The notes beneath the pieces are model-generated. The model was not told the origin of the DNA. It saw only the letters and a program-made list of their open reading frames with translations, and ran no database searches. Both the position numbers and the translations under genes were made by a program. This document shows positions 55,596-63,792 of a DNA stretch of 64,000 nt, in pieces. This DNA is from Bacteroidales bacterium (GTDB lineage: Bacteria; Bacteroidota; Bacteroidia; Bacteroidales; F082): contig JAFPWT010000017.1 in the NCBI GenBank assembly GCA_017394865.1, positions 62,001 through 126,000 of the forward strand. Direction: 5' to 3'. How positions within the stretch are numbered: position 1 is the stretch's first letter; the number at the start of each line of letters is the position of its first letter.

Positions 55596-56948
55596 TTATA
55601 TTTCATTGATTATTTCTTCAAAACTACGGTCATCATTAGCGCCATTCATCTTTTCTTGTTTGATGCGATACTTGCGACGGGCGTAACTATTGGTCTGCAG
55701 GTTCATCATGATGGAAATCACCTGGTTGCTAAAACCCTGTCGGGAGAGGCTGCAAATCTGCAAGTCGGTCTTGGTCAAGGTGGGATAACGCTCCAAGAGT
55801 TTCTTGGTGAAGTCGCTGTAAACCAAGTCGATCAACTCCAGATAGTCGTTCCACTCCGATGCTTCGAGATTAAAGTCGACGGTGCTTACCGTGATTTGCT
55901 CCGTGAGAGCCAGGGCGGTTACAAAGACTTTGTTTTTCTTCAAGGCTGTTTCGAATTGCCGCTGGTTCTCCTCGTCCATCAACTTGTTTTTCAAGGTTTT
56001 CTGTCGCAACAGCAAGAGCGTCAGCACCAGGACCACAACCAGAACACCTACTATCAAACAGAAATAGATGGTCTTGATCTTTTGATCCGCTTGCAAAGCG
56101 TTTTTCTGCGCTTGCAATTCATAGTCCTTTTGGATGCGTTGCACGGCTTCGCTGTGCTGTTCCCCGTGGGCTTGCATCATGTTTTCGTTGAAAAGTCTGA
56201 AGTTTTCCAAGGCTTCCGGATACTTGCCTTGCAACTCATCAATCAGATACAGGCCTTGATAGGCCGACATCCTGACACCGGCTTTCCCGCTTTGGGTCGC
56301 CAGAGTAAGGTGTTCGATGGCCTGGGCATCGTTCTCCATATAATAATAAGCCATGCCAAGGGTCAGGTGGCAGAGGTCGGGTCGGGCGCCGCCTTCCAAC
56401 GCTTTCGTCACCCCTTCAATGACTTTCTCGTATTCACCTTCTTCCATATAGACATCGCGACACAGCTCCAGCAGAACATCCATTGACGACTGCTTATTTT
56501 TCTGGGTTTGAGCGAGTTGAAGGGCTTCTTCGTAGTATTGCCGGGCTTCTTCCACACGATGTAACGAAGCAGCCACCCTACCAGCATTTTGCAAAGCATT
56601 CGTCAACGCCATCGAACCTGGCATCGTGCGGAAAATCTCGATGGCATCCAGATGAAGGCTAAGCGCTTCCTCCTTCAAGCCGTTTTTCCAATACCGGGTA
56701 CCGAGTTGATCTTCGATCAGCGCTTTCAGTCGACGCACTTCAGGATGGTCGGGGTTGCAACGGTCGAGCACTAAAAGGGCTTCGCTATAGGTCTCGGCAG
56801 CTGCTACGGAGTTCTCGGGCGACAACTCCAGACCTTGTTCATACAAAGACCGAGCCTTTTCCAACTGCCTTGAATTGGATTGACAGGCGGCAAAAAGGAT
56901 GGCCGCCAGAAGAATCAAAAGCGTAATATGAGGCTTCGACCTAAGCAT
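55596..56948 (-). CDS. TPR lipoprotein with transmembrane segment and LuxR-like HTH, copy A
   Basis: The 450-residue protein has a lipobox FAAC (Cys22), TPR-like helices to about 270 (AAAETYSEALLVL, EEARQYYEEALQLAQ, EKVIEGVTKAL), one transmembrane segment at about 293-314, and a C-terminal LuxR-like helix-turn-helix (LTKTDLQICSLSRQGFSNQVISIMM). It is clearly paralogous to the protein at 49297-50646 along its full length. The predicted topology is a lipid-anchored periplasmic TPR domain and a cytosolic DNA-binding end. It leads the transcription unit with the 951-residue secreted protein. Inverted repeats upstream of its promoter could be its own binding sites (inference). Confidence 0.8.
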   Translation of the reverse strand: MLRSKPHITLLILLAAILFAACQSNSRQLEKARSLYEQGLELSPENSVAAAETYSEALLVLDRCNPDHPEVRRLKALIEDQLGTRYWKNGLKEEALSLHLDAIEIFRTMPGSMALTNALQNAGRVAASLHRVEEARQYYEEALQLAQTQKNKQSSMDVLLELCRDVYMEEGEYEKVIEGVTKALEGGARPDLCHLTLGMAYYYMENDAQAIEHLTLATQSGKAGVRMSAYQGLYLIDELQGKYPEALENFRLFNENMMQAHGEQHSEAVQRIQKDYELQAQKNALQADQKIKTIYFCLIVGVLVVVLVLTLLLLRQKTLKNKLMDEENQRQFETALKKNKVFVTALALTEQITVSTVDFNLEASEWNDYLELIDLVYSDFTKKLLERYPTLTKTDLQICSLSRQGFSNQVISIMMNLQTNSYARRKYRIKQEKMNGANDDRSFEEIINEI

Positions 56949-56952
56949 GTTG

Positions 56953-56983
56953 CAAAGTTAGGTTCGAAAAAAAGTCTTGTCAA
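56953..56983 (-). promoter_or_regulatory. promoter of TPR regulator A
   Basis: The -7 box TAACTTTG (56960-56953) has TTGACAAG beginning at 56983, spacer 20 bases. It ends four bases before the ATG at 56948, so the predicted transcript is leaderless or nearly so. Confidence 0.6.
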
Positions 56984-57002
56984 GGGTTTGGGAGGCCATC
57001 GC

Positions 57003-57048
57003 TATCAATAAGTCACAAAATTAAATTATAACTTATTGATAATCAATA
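57003..57048. promoter_or_regulatory. nested inverted repeats upstream of the TPR-A promoter
   Basis: TATCAATAAGT (57003-57013) pairs exactly with ACTTATTGATA (57031-57041) over a 17-base spacer. The right arm also forms a perfect palindrome TATTGAT-A-ATCAATA (57034-57048). They lie 20-65 bases upstream of the -33 element, a normal place for a regulator to bind. Confidence 0.5.
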
Positions 57049-57070
57049 TTTCCAAAAAACGGTTAGCTAT

Positions 57071-57084
57071 GTGATAGCTATCAC
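57071..57084. promoter_or_regulatory. perfect 14-base palindrome GTGATAGCTATCAC
   Basis: The palindrome lies between the glyS terminator and the TPR-A regulatory region, and TAGCTAT also occurs as a direct repeat at 57064-57070. It is an operator candidate of unknown target. Confidence 0.4.
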
Positions 57085-57111
57085 AAAAAGCCCAGGGCGT
57101 TGCCCTGGGCT
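57085..57111 (-). terminator. intrinsic terminator of glyS
   Basis: AGCCCAGGGC (57089-57098) pairs with GCCCTGGGCT (57102-57111) around a 3-base loop; in the glyS direction it is followed by TTTTT. The hairpin and the adjoining CCCCTGCGGGG resemble, from memory, an interspersed intergenic sequence found in many Bacteroidales genomes. Confidence 0.8.
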
Positions 57112-57136
57112 ATGGGAATTTTGCCCCTGCGGGGGA

Positions 57137-58660
57137 TTATTTCTTCGGTTTCAGCTCGTCGAAAATCATCGCGCGGAGGTTCTCGATCGGGACGCGGACC
57201 TGGGTCATCGTGTCACGGTCGCGGACGGTGACGGTGTTGTCGACCAAGGTGTCGTTGTCGACGGTGACGCACATCGGGGTACCGATGGCATCCTGACGGC
57301 GGTAGCGTTTGCCGATGGAGTCCTTCTCCTCATACTGGCACATGAAGTCGAACTTCAGCGCGTCAATGATCTCGCGGGCTTTCTCCGGCAGACCGTCCTT
57401 CTTCACCAGTGGCAGCACGGCGACCTTATAAGGTGCCAGGATGGCCGGCAACTTCAGCACCACGCGCTCCGAGCCGTCTTCCAGCTTCTCCTCGGTGTAG
57501 GCGTTGCTGAACATGGCGAGGAACATACGGTCGAGGCCGATGGAGGTCTCGATGACATAAGGCGTGTAGCTCTCGTTGGTGTCGGGATCAAAGTATTGGA
57601 GCTTCTTGCCCGAGTATTTGGCGTGGGCCGAGAGGTCGAAGTCGGTGCGGCTGTGGATGCCTTCCAGCTCCTTGAAGCCGAAGGGGAAGTCGAATTCGAT
57701 GTCAGTGGCGGCGTTGGCATAATGGGCCAGCTTCTCGTGATCATGGAAGCGGTATTTTTCAGCCGGCAGACCCAACGAGAGGTGCCAGTTGAGGCGTTCC
57801 TGTTTCCAGTGCTGGAACCATTCGAGTTCCGTGCCAGGACGAACGAAGAACTGCATCTCCATCTGCTCGAACTCACGCATACGGAAGATGAACTGACGGG
57901 CCACAATCTCGTTGCGGAAGGCTTTACCGGTCTGGGCGATGCCAAACGGAATCTTCATGCGGCCGGTCTTCTGCACGTTGAGGTAGTTGACAAAGATGCC
58001 CTGTGCGGTCTCGGGACGCAGGTAGATGGTGTCGGAGCCGTCGGCCACGCTGCCCATCTTGGTGGCGAACATCAGGTTGAACTGACGCACGTCGGTCCAG
58101 TTGCGGGTGCCGCTGATGGGGCAGACAATCTCCAAGTCGAGGATGAGTTGCTTGATGGCGTCGAGGTCGTTACGCTCCATGGCGCCATAGAGGCGATGGC
58201 TGATTTCCTCGATCTTGGCCTTGTGCTCGAGCACACGGGGGTTGGTGGTCACAAACTGTTCCTCGTTAAAGGCATCACCGAAACGCTTGCGGGCTTTTTC
58301 GATCTCCTTATTGATCTTGTCCTCGATCTTGGCCATATAATCTTCGACCAACACATCGGCGCGGTAGCGCTTCTTGCTGTCGCGGTTGTCGATTAAAGGA
58401 TCATTGAAAGCGTCGACGTGGCCCGATGCTTTCCAGGTGGTAGGGTGCATGAAGATGGCGGCATCGATGCCCACGATGTTCTCGTGCAGCTGCACCATAG
58501 CTTTCCACCAATATTCGCGGATGTTTTTCTTCAACTCCACGCCATTTTGGCCGTAGTCGTAAACTGCTGAAAGTCCGTCATAAATCTCGCTCGAAGGAAA
58601 AATGAAACCGTATTCCTTGGCATGAGCGGTGATCTTTTTAAAGAAATCTTCCTGATTCAT
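57137..58660 (-). CDS. glyS: glycine--tRNA ligase
   Basis: The 507-residue protein is the single-chain (eukaryote/archaeal-type, alpha2) glycyl-tRNA synthetase typical of Bacteroidota. Class II motifs are visible: YGFIFPSSEIYDGL near the start, RPETAQGIFVNY, FRNEIVARQFIFRMREFEQMEM, and GLDRMFLAM. A C-terminal anticodon-binding domain follows (APYKVAVLPLVKKDGLPEKAREI...RYRRQDAIGTPMCVTVD). It charges tRNA-Gly in the cytosol. It is a single-gene unit with a terminator hairpin downstream and is divergent from the RING-like protein. Confidence 0.96.
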   Translation of the reverse strand: MNQEDFFKKITAHAKEYGFIFPSSEIYDGLSAVYDYGQNGVELKKNIREYWWKAMVQLHENIVGIDAAIFMHPTTWKASGHVDAFNDPLIDNRDSKKRYRADVLVEDYMAKIEDKINKEIEKARKRFGDAFNEEQFVTTNPRVLEHKAKIEEISHRLYGAMERNDLDAIKQLILDLEIVCPISGTRNWTDVRQFNLMFATKMGSVADGSDTIYLRPETAQGIFVNYLNVQKTGRMKIPFGIAQTGKAFRNEIVARQFIFRMREFEQMEMQFFVRPGTELEWFQHWKQERLNWHLSLGLPAEKYRFHDHEKLAHYANAATDIEFDFPFGFKELEGIHSRTDFDLSAHAKYSGKKLQYFDPDTNESYTPYVIETSIGLDRMFLAMFSNAYTEEKLEDGSERVVLKLPAILAPYKVAVLPLVKKDGLPEKAREIIDALKFDFMCQYEEKDSIGKRYRRQDAIGTPMCVTVDNDTLVDNTVTVRDRDTMTQVRVPIENLRAMIFDELKPKK

Positions 58661-58683
58661 AGTTTTAATCTTAAAATTTGGTG

Positions 58684-58691
58684 CAAAAATA
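58684..58691 (-). promoter_or_regulatory. Bacteroidota -7 box (TATTTTTG) for glyS
   Basis: This exact TAnnTTTG match lies on the minus strand 23 bases before the glyS ATG. CAAA at 58704-58707 is only 12 bases away, so the -33 element is uncertain. Confidence 0.5.
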
Positions 58692-58714
58692 GTGTTTTTT
58701 TCACAAACTTTTAT

Positions 58715-58722
58715 TATTTTTG
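58715..58722 (+). promoter_or_regulatory. Bacteroidota -7 box (TATTTTTG) for the RING-like gene
   Basis: This exact TAnnTTTG match lies 99 bases before ATG 58822, back to back with the glyS box. Confidence 0.5.
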
Positions 58723-58821
58723 CAATCTAATAAAGGTCCAAGTGAGGCTTACTTCTTCACATTATTTGAGGGTTCGCCCTTGTATTTTAGCTTCGCAATT
58801 ACCTTATTAAAACCAACAACG

Positions 58822-61092
58822 ATGAACGAACAAGTTCTCCAAAAGGTTGCCCTACGCTATAGGGCAATTTTTTTGCCTGTCGAACGCGACGGGCTGACCG
58901 GCCCCTATGAGCCGACGGTGCCTTTGATGGCTTTTGTGAATCGGTTGAAAGAAAATGGCTATAGCGTGAGCGAAGAACTGCTTCACGCCTTGAGTAGGGT
59001 ACCTGCCAAAACCCTTGGCGACATCACGCTAATGATCAACGAGGCGTTAGGAGTCGACTTGAACTGGGCACCGCTGGTGAAAGGTTGGGACACTCCCACG
59101 GGCGAGACCCGTATGGACCACGTCATCACTTTTCTGGTCAACCTGTTCGGCGGCGAAGAAGCTGGCTTCAAAGGAACGAAGCTTCCCTGTGGACATTTCA
59201 TCCCCGAGGGCACCTTCCCCCTGGAGCGTTACAACGGCTGTCCCTACTGCGGCACACCGTTCCACATCTCGAATTTTGTGTATCACGGCCAAGGAAGCAA
59301 GCTTAAAGAACTGAGGTTGTTCACCATGAACGACGTAAAAGACGTCTTCCTGAAACTATTGGCCTCCCCCACTCCTTTAGACGCCACCCAGATGGACTCG
59401 CTGAAACTGTTGCTTCAAGAACTTGAGGTGCCGGAGGACATGGAGATTCCCATGAAAGAGACGATGATGGTGGTGATTATGAGTGAAGAGTTAAAAGTGA
59501 AGAGTGAAGAGTTGGGAAAGAGGTTTTTGAAGACACCAACTGACATTTTAAGGTTTTTCTGGTACGAGAAGACCGGACAGGCCAAGATCATTGAACCCAA
59601 AGTGCTGATCGAGCTCGAACGGAAGGCCAACCGCAACCACTGGACGCCAGCGGACCAAAGCGACGAGAAAGCCGAAAAGAAACGTCAGGAGCTGAAGCTG
59701 AAATACAACCGCATGCAGTGCCGCATGGCCGCCACCTGGTTAAATGCGTTGCCGATGACCGCCCTTCAAGCTGCAGAAAACATGAACCCAAAACGGGGCA
59801 TGTGGGTGCGGATGATCCATGCCCTGCGTCTGGGCGAATATTCGCGGCGACAGGGGTTTGAACATCTCGCCGAGATTCTCAATGTGTTCTATAAACAGGA
59901 CTACGAAACCTGGCAGGGCAAACTCGACCAAGCTCAGCGTAGAAACGACAAAAACGAGACGTTGAAGATGCTCTGCGAGCGGCCAGGGCTGTTTGCACGA
60001 TGTCTCTTTGCCACCATGCTTCGTTTCGGCAAGGACGACACCTTGCAAGCTTTCTCTACCATCCTCGATAAATTGCCGGCACGACTCATCCTCAGCCTAG
60101 GCAACAACGCTGAACTCTACTTCGATCAAAACGGCCCACGTCTCGCCCGTCCCATCACCGGAGGCACCAAGACCATCGATCGGAACGCCCTAATATCACT
60201 TTACAGCGACGAGGAACTCCAAACGATGGCAAAAGACGTTAAAGAATTGTATGTCAGGGCTATGCGTCAACGTTTCGCCCAACAGCACACCGAAGCCAAG
60301 ACCATTTATATTGACCCGCGTCTCTACGACATCCCCGTCAGCGTAGGCGACCGTAGCACCACCATCCAAGACACTGCCTGCGCTCTGCAAGGCACCCGAT
60401 TCCCCGTGGAAGGCGATTCCGTCAGACTCTTCATGCAATGGGGCAAGGGACTGCCAGCGCAGCATCTCGACATGGACCTCAGCTGCCGCATCGCCCTTCA
60501 GGGTGACATGGTGGAGGAATGCGCCTACTATAGCCTTATCGCACCTGGAGCCAAGCACTCTGGCGACATCCAACATATCCCCGACGAAGTGGGCACAGCG
60601 GAATATATCGAACTCTCTCTCCCCGATCTGGAGGAAGCCGGCGCCCGCTATGTCACCTTCACCTGCAACGCCTACACCAACGGAAAACTTTCACCCAACC
60701 TCATGGTGGGCTGGATGAACTCCGCCTATCCCATGACCATCTCCGACGAGACCGGCGTGGCCTATGACCCCTCGTGCGTGCAGCATTTGGTGCGCATCAG
60801 CGAGGCCAACCTCAGCAAGGGACTGGTGTTCGGCATACTAGACGTGACCGCCCGCGAGATTTACTGGTTAGAAATGCCCTTTATGGGACAGACCCTGAAA
60901 GATTGCAACGGCGAAGCGGTAGAGTTACTCCTCAAGAAACTCAAAGAAAAGCTGAGCGTGGGAGCATTATTGGATCTAAAACGGGAAGCACAAGGGCTTA
61001 CCCCCGTCGACAACCCCGAAGAGGCCGACGAGGCCTATACCTACGAATGGGCTCTGAATCCCGCAAATGTCGGAGAACTTCTTGCTTCTTAA
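58822..61092 (+). CDS. large protein with RING-like zinc site (MXAN_6230/SCO0854-like)
   Basis: ATG 58822 ([14 protein letters not shown]) is chosen; the in-frame start at 58720 would overlap the -7 box. The 756-residue protein has no signal peptide. A RING-like or zinc-ribbon site lies at about 119-147: [20 protein letters not shown], then C-P-Y-C-G, with Cys123, His125, Cys140 and Cys143. The layout recalls the bacterial MXAN_6230/SCO0854 RING-domain family. The C-terminal part ([12 protein letters not shown]..., [16 protein letters not shown]) has strands that may be TerD-like; neither assignment was searched. A 7-base repeat tract at 59482-59516 encodes [11 protein letters not shown] inside the protein. 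The stop overlaps that of the convergent queA by four bases. Function unknown. Confidence 0.75.
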   Translation: MNEQVLQKVALRYRAIFLPVERDGLTGPYEPTVPLMAFVNRLKENGYSVSEELLHALSRVPAKTLGDITLMINEALGVDLNWAPLVKGWDTPTGETRMDHVITFLVNLFGGEEAGFKGTKLPCGHFIPEGTFPLERYNGCPYCGTPFHISNFVYHGQGSKLKELRLFTMNDVKDVFLKLLASPTPLDATQMDSLKLLLQELEVPEDMEIPMKETMMVVIMSEELKVKSEELGKRFLKTPTDILRFFWYEKTGQAKIIEPKVLIELERKANRNHWTPADQSDEKAEKKRQELKLKYNRMQCRMAATWLNALPMTALQAAENMNPKRGMWVRMIHALRLGEYSRRQGFEHLAEILNVFYKQDYETWQGKLDQAQRRNDKNETLKMLCERPGLFARCLFATMLRFGKDDTLQAFSTILDKLPARLILSLGNNAELYFDQNGPRLARPITGGTKTIDRNALISLYSDEELQTMAKDVKELYVRAMRQRFAQQHTEAKTIYIDPRLYDIPVSVGDRSTTIQDTACALQGTRFPVEGDSVRLFMQWGKGLPAQHLDMDLSCRIALQGDMVEECAYYSLIAPGAKHSGDIQHIPDEVGTAEYIELSLPDLEEAGARYVTFTCNAYTNGKLSPNLMVGWMNSAYPMTISDETGVAYDPSCVQHLVRISEANLSKGLVFGILDVTAREIYWLEMPFMGQTLKDCNGEAVELLLKKLKEKLSVGALLDLKREAQGLTPVDNPEEADEAYTYEWALNPANVGELLAS
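59482..59516 (+). repeat. 7-base tandem repeat, five units, inside the RING-like gene
   Basis: Units are AGTGAAG, AGTTAAA, AGTGAAG, AGTGAAG and AGTTGGG. The reading frame passes through, giving a charged Ser-Glu-Glu-Leu-Lys linker. It is the only one of the four tracts inside a coding region away from a start codon. Confidence 0.85.
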
Positions 61093-62153
61093 ATAATCAG
61101 CATCGCGTCACCGTAGGTGAAGAAGCGGTATTTCTCGTTGACGGCTTCTTTGTAGGCCTTCATCAAGAAGTCGTAACCTGCAAAAGCAGCGGTTTCCATC
61201 ATCATCGGCGACTTGGGCAGGTGGAAGTTGGTGATCATGCAGTTGGCCACCGAGAAGGTGTACGGCGGGAAGATGAACTTATTGGTCCAGCCGTTGAAGG
61301 GCTTGATCTTACCATTAATGGTCTGAGCGGTCTCCAGCGCTTTCATGGTGGTGGTGCCTACGGCGAACACATTGCTATGACGCTGGTTGGCTTCGTTGAC
61401 GAGGTCGCAGCATTCCTGGTCGACCACCATCTCCTCCGAGTCGCTCTTATGTTTAGTGAGGTCTTCCACCTCAATATCACGGAAGTTACCCATGCCGGGA
61501 TGCAAGGTAAGTTCGGCAAAAGTAGCACCGATCAACTCCAAGCGTTTCATGAGGATCTTGCTGAAGTGCAATCCCGCGGTAGGTGCCGACACAGCGCCCT
61601 CCACCTTAGCATAGATGGTTTGGAAATTCTCCGCATCCTCAGGTACTAGCTCCTGGTTCTCGCGGCGTTCCAAGATCTCCTTCGGCAGCGGGGTGTGACC
61701 CAGCGAGAAGATCGTCTGCTTGAACTCGTCATAGGTGCCGTCGAAGAGGAAACGCAGGGTACGACCACGGGTAGTGGTGTTGTCGATGACCTCAGCCACT
61801 AGTTCGTCGCCCTCTCCGAAATACAACTTATTGCCAATACGGATCTTTCGGGCAGGATCCACCAGCACGTCCCAAAGGCGGCTCTCGTGATTCAACTCAC
61901 GCAATAGCAGCACTTCTATCTTGGCGCCGGTCTTTTCCTTCTCACCATATAAACGTGCGGGAAACACTTTTGTATTATTGATCACAAACACATCGCCATC
62001 CTTCACATAATCCACCAAGTCTTTGAACACACGATGTTCGATGGTTTGGGTCTTGCGGTCGAGCACCATTAAACGGGCTTCGTCGCGATTGTTGACAGGA
62101 TAATTGGCAATCAGCTCAGGAGGCAGATTGAATTTAAATTGAGATAATTTCAT
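61089..62153 (-). CDS. queA: S-adenosylmethionine:tRNA ribosyltransferase-isomerase
   Basis: The 354-residue protein matches QueA, which transfers the ribosyl part of SAM to 7-aminomethyl-7-deazaguanine in tRNA to make epoxyqueuosine. Conserved segments are [57 protein letters not shown], and NFHLPKS near the C-terminus. The length is normal. It follows truB by 37 bases but has its own promoter overlapping the end of truB. Confidence 0.96.
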   Translation of the reverse strand: MKLSQFKFNLPPELIANYPVNNRDEARLMVLDRKTQTIEHRVFKDLVDYVKDGDVFVINNTKVFPARLYGEKEKTGAKIEVLLLRELNHESRLWDVLVDPARKIRIGNKLYFGEGDELVAEVIDNTTTRGRTLRFLFDGTYDEFKQTIFSLGHTPLPKEILERRENQELVPEDAENFQTIYAKVEGAVSAPTAGLHFSKILMKRLELIGATFAELTLHPGMGNFRDIEVEDLTKHKSDSEEMVVDQECCDLVNEANQRHSNVFAVGTTTMKALETAQTINGKIKPFNGWTNKFIFPPYTFSVANCMITNFHLPKSPMMMETAAFAGYDFLMKAYKEAVNEKYRFFTYGDAMLII

Positions 62154-62176
62154 TTGTATCGTATTATTTTCGGGCG

Positions 62177-62207
62177 CAAAGATACATCAATCACGAAGTT
62201 TTGTCAA
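62177..62207 (-). promoter_or_regulatory. promoter of queA
   Basis: The -7 box TATCTTTG (62184-62177) has TTGACA starting at 62207, spacer 20 bases. It overlaps the last codons of truB and lies 23 bases before the queA ATG. Confidence 0.65.
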
Positions 62208-62922
62208 GAGCTTCCTTCAACTTTTTGTATTCATCACCCGATGCAATGATTTCATTTTTAAGGTCTTCGAGCTGCCAGGCATCCTCTACGCGGAAGTCGC
62301 CGATGCAGGTACGGCGTAGGCTTTTGAGGCAGGCACCGTTGCCGAGCTCACGTCCGAAATCATGGGCCAAGCTGCGGATGTAAGTGCCTTTGCTACAGGT
62401 GACCTCAAAGTCAATCTCCGGAAAACGGTCAAGGTTTAGCTTGAAATCCTCAATATGAATGTCGCGGGCCTTGAGCTCGATCTCTTCATCAGAACGGGCA
62501 TAGTCGAAAGCGCGCTTCCCTTTGATCTTGATGGCAGAGTATTTGGGCGGATGCTGCTTGATGTCGCCGATGAATTTCAGCCGGGCAGCCTCGATCTGTT
62601 CTGGTGTAATACCCTCCGTCGGAAAAAACGCATCAGGCTCGCTCTCCAGGTCATAGGTCGGGGTGCTTTGTCCGAGGATCATCGATCCCGTATAGGTCTT
62701 GATTTGTGCCTGGAAGTCCTCGATCTGCTTGGTCATGGGACCAGTGCAAAGGATGAGCAGCCCCGTGGCCAGCGGATCCAACGTGCCGGCGTGACCCACC
62801 TTGAGTTTCCGGATGCTATAAAAACGCTTGAACAAGGCACGGACAAAGTTCACCGTGTCGAACGAAGTCCAATCGATGGGCTTGTCGATCAAGAAAACCG
62901 CACCTTCTTCAGGATAGAACAT
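62191..62922 (-). CDS. truB: tRNA pseudouridine(55) synthase
   Basis: The 243-residue protein matches TruB. The catalytic aspartate is Asp49 in KVGHAGTLDPLATGLL. Other conserved segments are the early LIDKPIDWTSFDTV, HPPKYSAIKIKGKRAFDYAR, and CSKGTYIRSLAHDFG. It makes pseudouridine at tRNA position 55. It lies 12 bases after uppP, the common Bacteroidota order. Confidence 0.96.
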   Translation of the reverse strand: MFYPEEGAVFLIDKPIDWTSFDTVNFVRALFKRFYSIRKLKVGHAGTLDPLATGLLILCTGPMTKQIEDFQAQIKTYTGSMILGQSTPTYDLESEPDAFFPTEGITPEQIEAARLKFIGDIKQHPPKYSAIKIKGKRAFDYARSDEEIELKARDIHIEDFKLNLDRFPEIDFEVTCSKGTYIRSLAHDFGRELGNGACLKSLRRTCIGDFRVEDAWQLEDLKNEIIASGDEYKKLKEALDKTS

Positions 62923-62934
62923 AAGGATCTTGGA

Positions 62935-63780
62935 TCAGGCAATATAAGGAACAACGATAGCCAGGATACCAACAATGGCGCAATACACAGCAAACCACAC
63001 CAGCTTGCCTTTCTTCACCAAATTGATCATCCACTTGCAGGCAAAACAACCTGTAATAAAAGCGGCAATAAAGCCAATGATCAGCACCCAAGTCGAAGTC
63101 GAGGACGATGTAGCAACGGCAACCTCATCAGCACTTGGGAAGAACAAGTCTTTGGCATCTAAAAGTGCCTCACCGAGGATGGGCGGGATAACCATCAGGA
63201 AAGAGAACTTGGCCAGTTTTTCCTTCTTGTTGCCGAGCAACAGACCTGTAGCGATGGTGGAACCAGAACGTGACAGACCCGGGAGGGCCGCCACCGCCTG
63301 GGCAATACCGATGACAAAGGCATGCAACGGCGAGATATGTTCCTTTTGGCGGGGCTTGGCAAAATAGGAAAACGCCAACAGCGTAGCCGTTACCAAAAGG
63401 CAAATGCCCACCACAAGAAGCGGGTTTCCTGTGGCCGCTCCTACAATGTTATAATTGGTAACCGCTTCGATAGAGTCCTTGAAAAACAGTCCGACAATGC
63501 CAACAGGAATCATCGAAATGAGGATGTTGACAATGTATTTCGTGCCATCGTTCCACTTCCACTTGAAGAGATCCTTGAACAGCCACACGATCTCCTTCCA
63601 AAGGATCAAACAGGTGCTCAGCACCGTGGCGACATGTACCACAATGGTAAAATCCAAGGCATCTTCACCATTGACACCAAACAAATACTGACCGATGTTC
63701 AGATGGCCGCTGCTACTGACCGGAAGGTATTCCGTCAGTCCCTGAAGAATACCGAGTATTAAAGCTTCAAACCATTTCAT
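62935..63780 (-). CDS. uppP: undecaprenyl-diphosphate phosphatase
   Basis: The 281-residue polytopic membrane protein matches UppP/BacA. The two active-site motifs are [14 protein letters not shown] (Glu17, Ser22-24, His26) and PGLSRSGST (167-175, Arg171). It dephosphorylates undecaprenyl diphosphate to recycle the lipid carrier for peptidoglycan and O-antigen synthesis. It follows the DUF3098 gene by 12 bases and is co-transcribed with truB. Confidence 0.96.
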   Translation of the reverse strand: MKWFEALILGILQGLTEYLPVSSSGHLNIGQYLFGVNGEDALDFTIVVHVATVLSTCLILWKEIVWLFKDLFKWKWNDGTKYIVNILISMIPVGIVGLFFKDSIEAVTNYNIVGAATGNPLLVVGICLLVTATLLAFSYFAKPRQKEHISPLHAFVIGIAQAVAALPGLSRSGSTIATGLLLGNKKEKLAKFSFLMVIPPILGEALLDAKDLFFPSADEVAVATSSSTSTWVLIIGFIAAFITGCFACKWMINLVKKGKLVWFAVYCAIVGILAIVVPYIA

Positions 63781-63792
63781 GGGGATAACAGA

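Noticed and set aside
46540-56948. T9SS secretion apparatus genes near the T9SS cargo
   Set aside because: Only sorting-domain cargo and TPR-HTH proteins were found; no Por/Gld/Spr components are in the window.
57071-58396. A 441-residue plus-strand frame antisense to glyS
   Set aside because: glyS is a clear full-length match on the other strand; the antisense frame shows only composition-driven sequence and starts inside the terminator element.
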